Shown here: positions 61,674 to 64,000 of the stretch, piece by piece | Numbering within the stretch: position 1 is the stretch's first letter | Layout of the letters: every line of letters begins with the position of its first letter | Assembly: GCA_030692515.1 (NCBI GenBank) | Contig: JAUXZS010000028.1 | Coordinates: 186,001-250,000 of the forward strand | Source of the DNA: Bacteroidota bacterium | GTDB lineage: Bacteria; Bacteroidota; Bacteroidia; B-17B0; Aurantibacillaceae | Length of the DNA: 64,000 nucleotides | Direction of reading: 5' to 3' | Made by a program: the position numbers and the translations under genes | The notes under the pieces: generated by a model | Seen by the model: the letters and a program-made list of their open reading frames with translations, nothing else | What the model was told of the DNA's origin: nothing | The model's database searches: none

Positions 61674-63038
61674 CTATTTAGCAGCTTTCATTTTTTCATT
61701 CATTTCTTTACCCTTAGCCTCATTACCAGTTAATAGGTATAATTTACGTAAAGCGCTCATAGTAGCCTTATCGTCTGCCTTAACTGTTAAAGCTTGTTCT
61801 AAAAGTGGAATTGCTTTTTTATAATATTCTTGGCTTTTTGATTCTAAGCCAGACTGCAAAGTTTTATCTTTTGCAATTTGAGCAATAGTTAACGCCGAGG
61901 CCTTGTTTTGTAAAAAACCGCCATAATTATTATACATAGCTCCTAAATTAAAAAGAGAGTTATAAAGTAATTCTGATTCAGGTTTTAATTCTATGGCTTT
62001 TGAATAATTTGTTTCGGCATTTTTAAATAAGGCATCAAAATCGGCAGGCTTATCTAAATCTTTACCGGTTGTTTTGTCTTTAGGGTTTGCCATATTATCA
62101 TAAATATTACCTGAAACTAAAAAAAACAAAGCGTTAGTTGGGTCTTTTTCGCTAGCAGTTTTTAAATTACTTAAAGCTTCCTGTTGTTTACCTTTAGCTA
62201 AAAATTGATTTGTTTCCTGAGTTAATAACCCCATATCATTAGGGAAAGCCGCTCTACCTTTTCTTAAAGCCTCAAGTGCGGCTGTAGAATCACCTTTTGA
62301 AATATTTGCATTAAATATTGATTCATAATTATACGGCGTAGAAATTTTACCATCAATCATTTTTTTATTGTACTCAATAATTTTAGCGGTATTTTTTGCT
62401 TTAGCAGCAGAAACACAAGCATTATAAAAATTAGCGGTGTCTTTTACTTTGTATAACATTGTGTTCATGAAACCAGTCTTATAAAAATAATCAGCAGCTT
62501 CGTCATACTTTTTTGCTTTGTATTTTCCGCTGGCAATATTTCCCGATTCCATTTTCATTTGTTGAGCTACTAATGCAAATTTAATATCATCTTCACCTAA
62601 CATAGAAGTGCCTTTTGTTAAACCTTCTTTTATAGTTTCCATAAATTTAGGATCTAACTCCTGAATTTTATTAAGTTCTTCGTTAGCATTCTCAAAATCA
62701 GTTAAAGGCACATTACCATAAGCTAACATCGCTCTCTCGTTTTTATCAGGCGTAGTTGCTTCTAGCTTTTTTAACTCTTGTGTTAAACTATACTGATAAA
62801 AAGCGTAACTAATTCTTGCTTTATAAGCATGTGTTTTACCTTGATTTTTTGTTTCTTCGTTTGATAAAGCTATATCAATTGCATCTTTTGCCTTAGTTAA
62901 ATAAACTAAATCAGGTTTACCATCTTTTACAGTAGCCTCGTAATCATTTAATGATCTCCATGCTGTTTGTACTTTTGATTTTTGCGAAATACCAAAAAAT
63001 GGCACAAGGGCTAAAGTTAATATTGTTATTTTTTTCAT
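61674..63038 (-). CDS. Exported TPR-repeat protein downstream of gyrA
   Basis: 454 residues with a signal peptide (MKKITILTLALVPFFGISQ). About eight helical TPR-like units, for example 'KYKAKKYDEAADYFYKTGFM', 'GDSTAALEALRKGRAAFPNDMGLLTQETNQFLAKGKQQEALSNL', 'NYSKAIELKPESELLYNSLFNLGAMYNNYGG' and 'EYYKKAIPLLEQALTVKADDKATMSALRKLYLLTGNEAKG'. Probably periplasmic protein-protein scaffold; partner unknown. A TPR protein in this position after gyrA is common in Flavobacteriia and relatives. The gap to gyrA is 73 nt with no obvious terminator, so read-through is possible. Confidence 0.88.
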   Translation of the reverse strand: MKKITILTLALVPFFGISQKSKVQTAWRSLNDYEATVKDGKPDLVYLTKAKDAIDIALSNEETKNQGKTHAYKARISYAFYQYSLTQELKKLEATTPDKNERAMLAYGNVPLTDFENANEELNKIQELDPKFMETIKEGLTKGTSMLGEDDIKFALVAQQMKMESGNIASGKYKAKKYDEAADYFYKTGFMNTMLYKVKDTANFYNACVSAAKAKNTAKIIEYNKKMIDGKISTPYNYESIFNANISKGDSTAALEALRKGRAAFPNDMGLLTQETNQFLAKGKQQEALSNLKTASEKDPTNALFFLVSGNIYDNMANPKDKTTGKDLDKPADFDALFKNAETNYSKAIELKPESELLYNSLFNLGAMYNNYGGFLQNKASALTIAQIAKDKTLQSGLESKSQEYYKKAIPLLEQALTVKADDKATMSALRKLYLLTGNEAKGKEMNEKMKAAK

Positions 63039-63111
63039 ATTTCTTTTTATCTGTTTATATGACGGTTATTTTTTCAATTTCCATACCAAACATTGGTATT
63101 TAACATTATTT

Positions 63112-64000
63112 TTATTCTTTTGTATCTGTTGGAGTTTCTGTTGTAGTATCTGCGTCACCCTTTGGTGTTTCAGAATCATCAGCAGTTGTATCAGTAATAG
63201 TACCTTCAACTACACCTTCATTTTCTTCTTCATCTTCGATATGATCTACTTTTGTTACTGCAGCAATCTCATCAGAATCAGAAATATTAATCAACTTAAC
63301 ACCTTGAGTAGCTCTTCCCATAACTCTTAAGGTACTTACATTTAAGCGAATTGTAATTCCATTTTTTGTAATTATCATTAAGTCGTTAGCATCGGTTACA
63401 GATTTAATACCAATTAAATTGCCGGTTTTTTCGGTAATATTAATTGTTTTAACTCCTTTACCGCCTCTATTCGTAATTCTGTATTCTTCAATATCTGAAC
63501 GTTTACCATATCCTTTTTCAGACACAACTAAAACGTTTGCATTCATATCATCAATACAGATCATACCAATAACTTCGTTATTACCCCCTTCTTCATCGTT
63601 TAAATCGATTCCAATTACCCCAGAGGCATTTCTACCCATTGGACGAACTTTAGCTTCGTTAAAACGACAAACCTTACCTAATTTAGTAGCTAACATTATT
63701 TCATTCTTACCATTAGTTAAAGCAGCTTCTAATAAAATATCTCCTTCACGAATAGTTACAGCGTTAATACCGTTAGCACGTGGACGAGTATAGGCTTCTA
63801 AAGTTGTTTTCTTAATAATACCGTTTTTAGTAGCAAGAACTATAAAGTTGTTATTAATATATTCTTCGTCGCTTAAACTGGTAACATTAATAAATGCTTT
63901 TACTTTATCGTCTGGCGCAATGCTAATTAAATTTTGAATAGCGCGGCCTTTACTTGTTTTAGTTCCTTCAGGCACTTCATAAGCTCTTAACCAAAAACAT
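63112..64000 (-). CDS. gyrA: DNA gyrase subunit A, C-terminal part (truncated by window edge)
   Basis: About 296 codons of the C-terminal DNA-wrapping beta-pinwheel. The frame runs off the window edge (coding sequence before the GTG at 63975 reads 'CFWLRAYEVPEG'), so the N-terminal catalytic Tyr domain and the GyrA box are outside. Blade-type repeats are clear: 'NNFIVLATKNGIIKKTTLEAY', 'NEIMLATKLGKVCRFNEAKVRPMGRNASGVIGI', 'NVLVVSEKGYGKRSDIEEYRITNRGGKGVKTI', 'DLMIITKNGITIRLNVSTLRVMGRATQGVKLI'. The end is an acidic Asp/Glu/Thr tail ('DHIEDEEENEG…TDTKE'), a feature that tunes supercoiling in GyrA. Gyrase introduces negative supercoils using ATP. Confidence 0.95.
   Translation of the reverse strand, partial: CFWLRAYEVPEGTKTSKGRAIQNLISIAPDDKVKAFINVTSLSDEEYINNNFIVLATKNGIIKKTTLEAYTRPRANGINAVTIREGDILLEAALTNGKNEIMLATKLGKVCRFNEAKVRPMGRNASGVIGIDLNDEEGGNNEVIGMICIDDMNANVLVVSEKGYGKRSDIEEYRITNRGGKGVKTINITEKTGNLIGIKSVTDANDLMIITKNGITIRLNVSTLRVMGRATQGVKLINISDSDEIAAVTKVDHIEDEEENEGVVEGTITDTTADDSETPKGDADTTTETPTDTKE

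Overview
The window is a gene-dense, AT-rich chromosomal segment of a Bacteroidota bacterium, probably a free-living, Flavobacteriales- or Sphingobacteriales-like lineage. The evidence is as follows. There are type IX secretion (T9SS) sorting domains of both kinds: type A in three tandem genes and the gliding-type (type B) domain in a PKD-repeat protein. The block bamD - rpoZ - coaBC - porD/DUF4835 is present, with the Bacteroidota form of omega. Promoter -7 boxes of the form TAnnTTTG/TAnnTTTA are followed by A-rich leaders with no clear Shine-Dalgarno. Many proteins are secreted or lipoproteins. I see no rRNA, tRNA, CRISPR array, transposase or phage gene.

Layout. 1-17.2 kb: end of dxr, rseP, a secreted protein, lpdA, an M16 peptidase, a bacilliredoxin, a coiled-coil lipoprotein, a methyltransferase, an Ala/Lys/Glu-repeat protein, an FAD oxidoreductase, cdd and a seven-PKD T9SS protein. 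17.2-24.3 kb: a lipoprotein, a sigma factor / membrane protein / SUMF1-like operon, gpmA, a small HAD phosphatase, map and a membrane-anchored EEP-family protein. 24.4-36.9 kb: a lipoprotein-YqaE fusion, a tiny Cys/Lys-rich exported protein, a subtilase, a YbiT-like ABC-F protein, a CarboxypepD_reg protein, TerC, acyl-CoA carboxylase beta, an arylsulfotransferase-like protein, an OmpA-family protein and an MscS channel.

37.1-44.5 kb is the most unusual block. A minus-strand run of five overlapping or nearly abutting genes encodes a ThiF/E1-like plus nitroreductase fusion (Rv1355c/MoeY type), a GNAT-fold enzyme, a 7TMR-DISM sensor kinase, a REC-histidine kinase hybrid and a single-domain REC. 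A second single-domain REC is divergent from it. None of the signalling proteins has a DNA-binding output. I propose a small-molecule synthesis-and-sensing module.

44.5-52.4 kb: a STAS-like protein, the porD/coaBC/rpoZ/bamD housekeeping block and three T9SS cargo genes with matching promoters, leaders and terminators. 52.5-59.2 kb: a 2232-residue cell-envelope protein. It starts with a PorE-like TPR / beta-propeller / CRD arrangement, continues as a huge Asn/Lys-rich coiled coil, and ends in three SPOR-like domains. 59.3-64 kb: htpG between two oppositely oriented copies of an intergenic inverted repeat, then a TPR protein and the 3' part of gyrA, which runs out of the window.

Small interspersed repeats occur in gaps between genes: three copies of a roughly 57-nt GTCAT...ATGAC element, one perfect AAGGT-type palindrome and two ACAGATT/TGTGTAATC-type elements. 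They look like the non-autonomous palindromic repeats common in Bacteroidota genomes.
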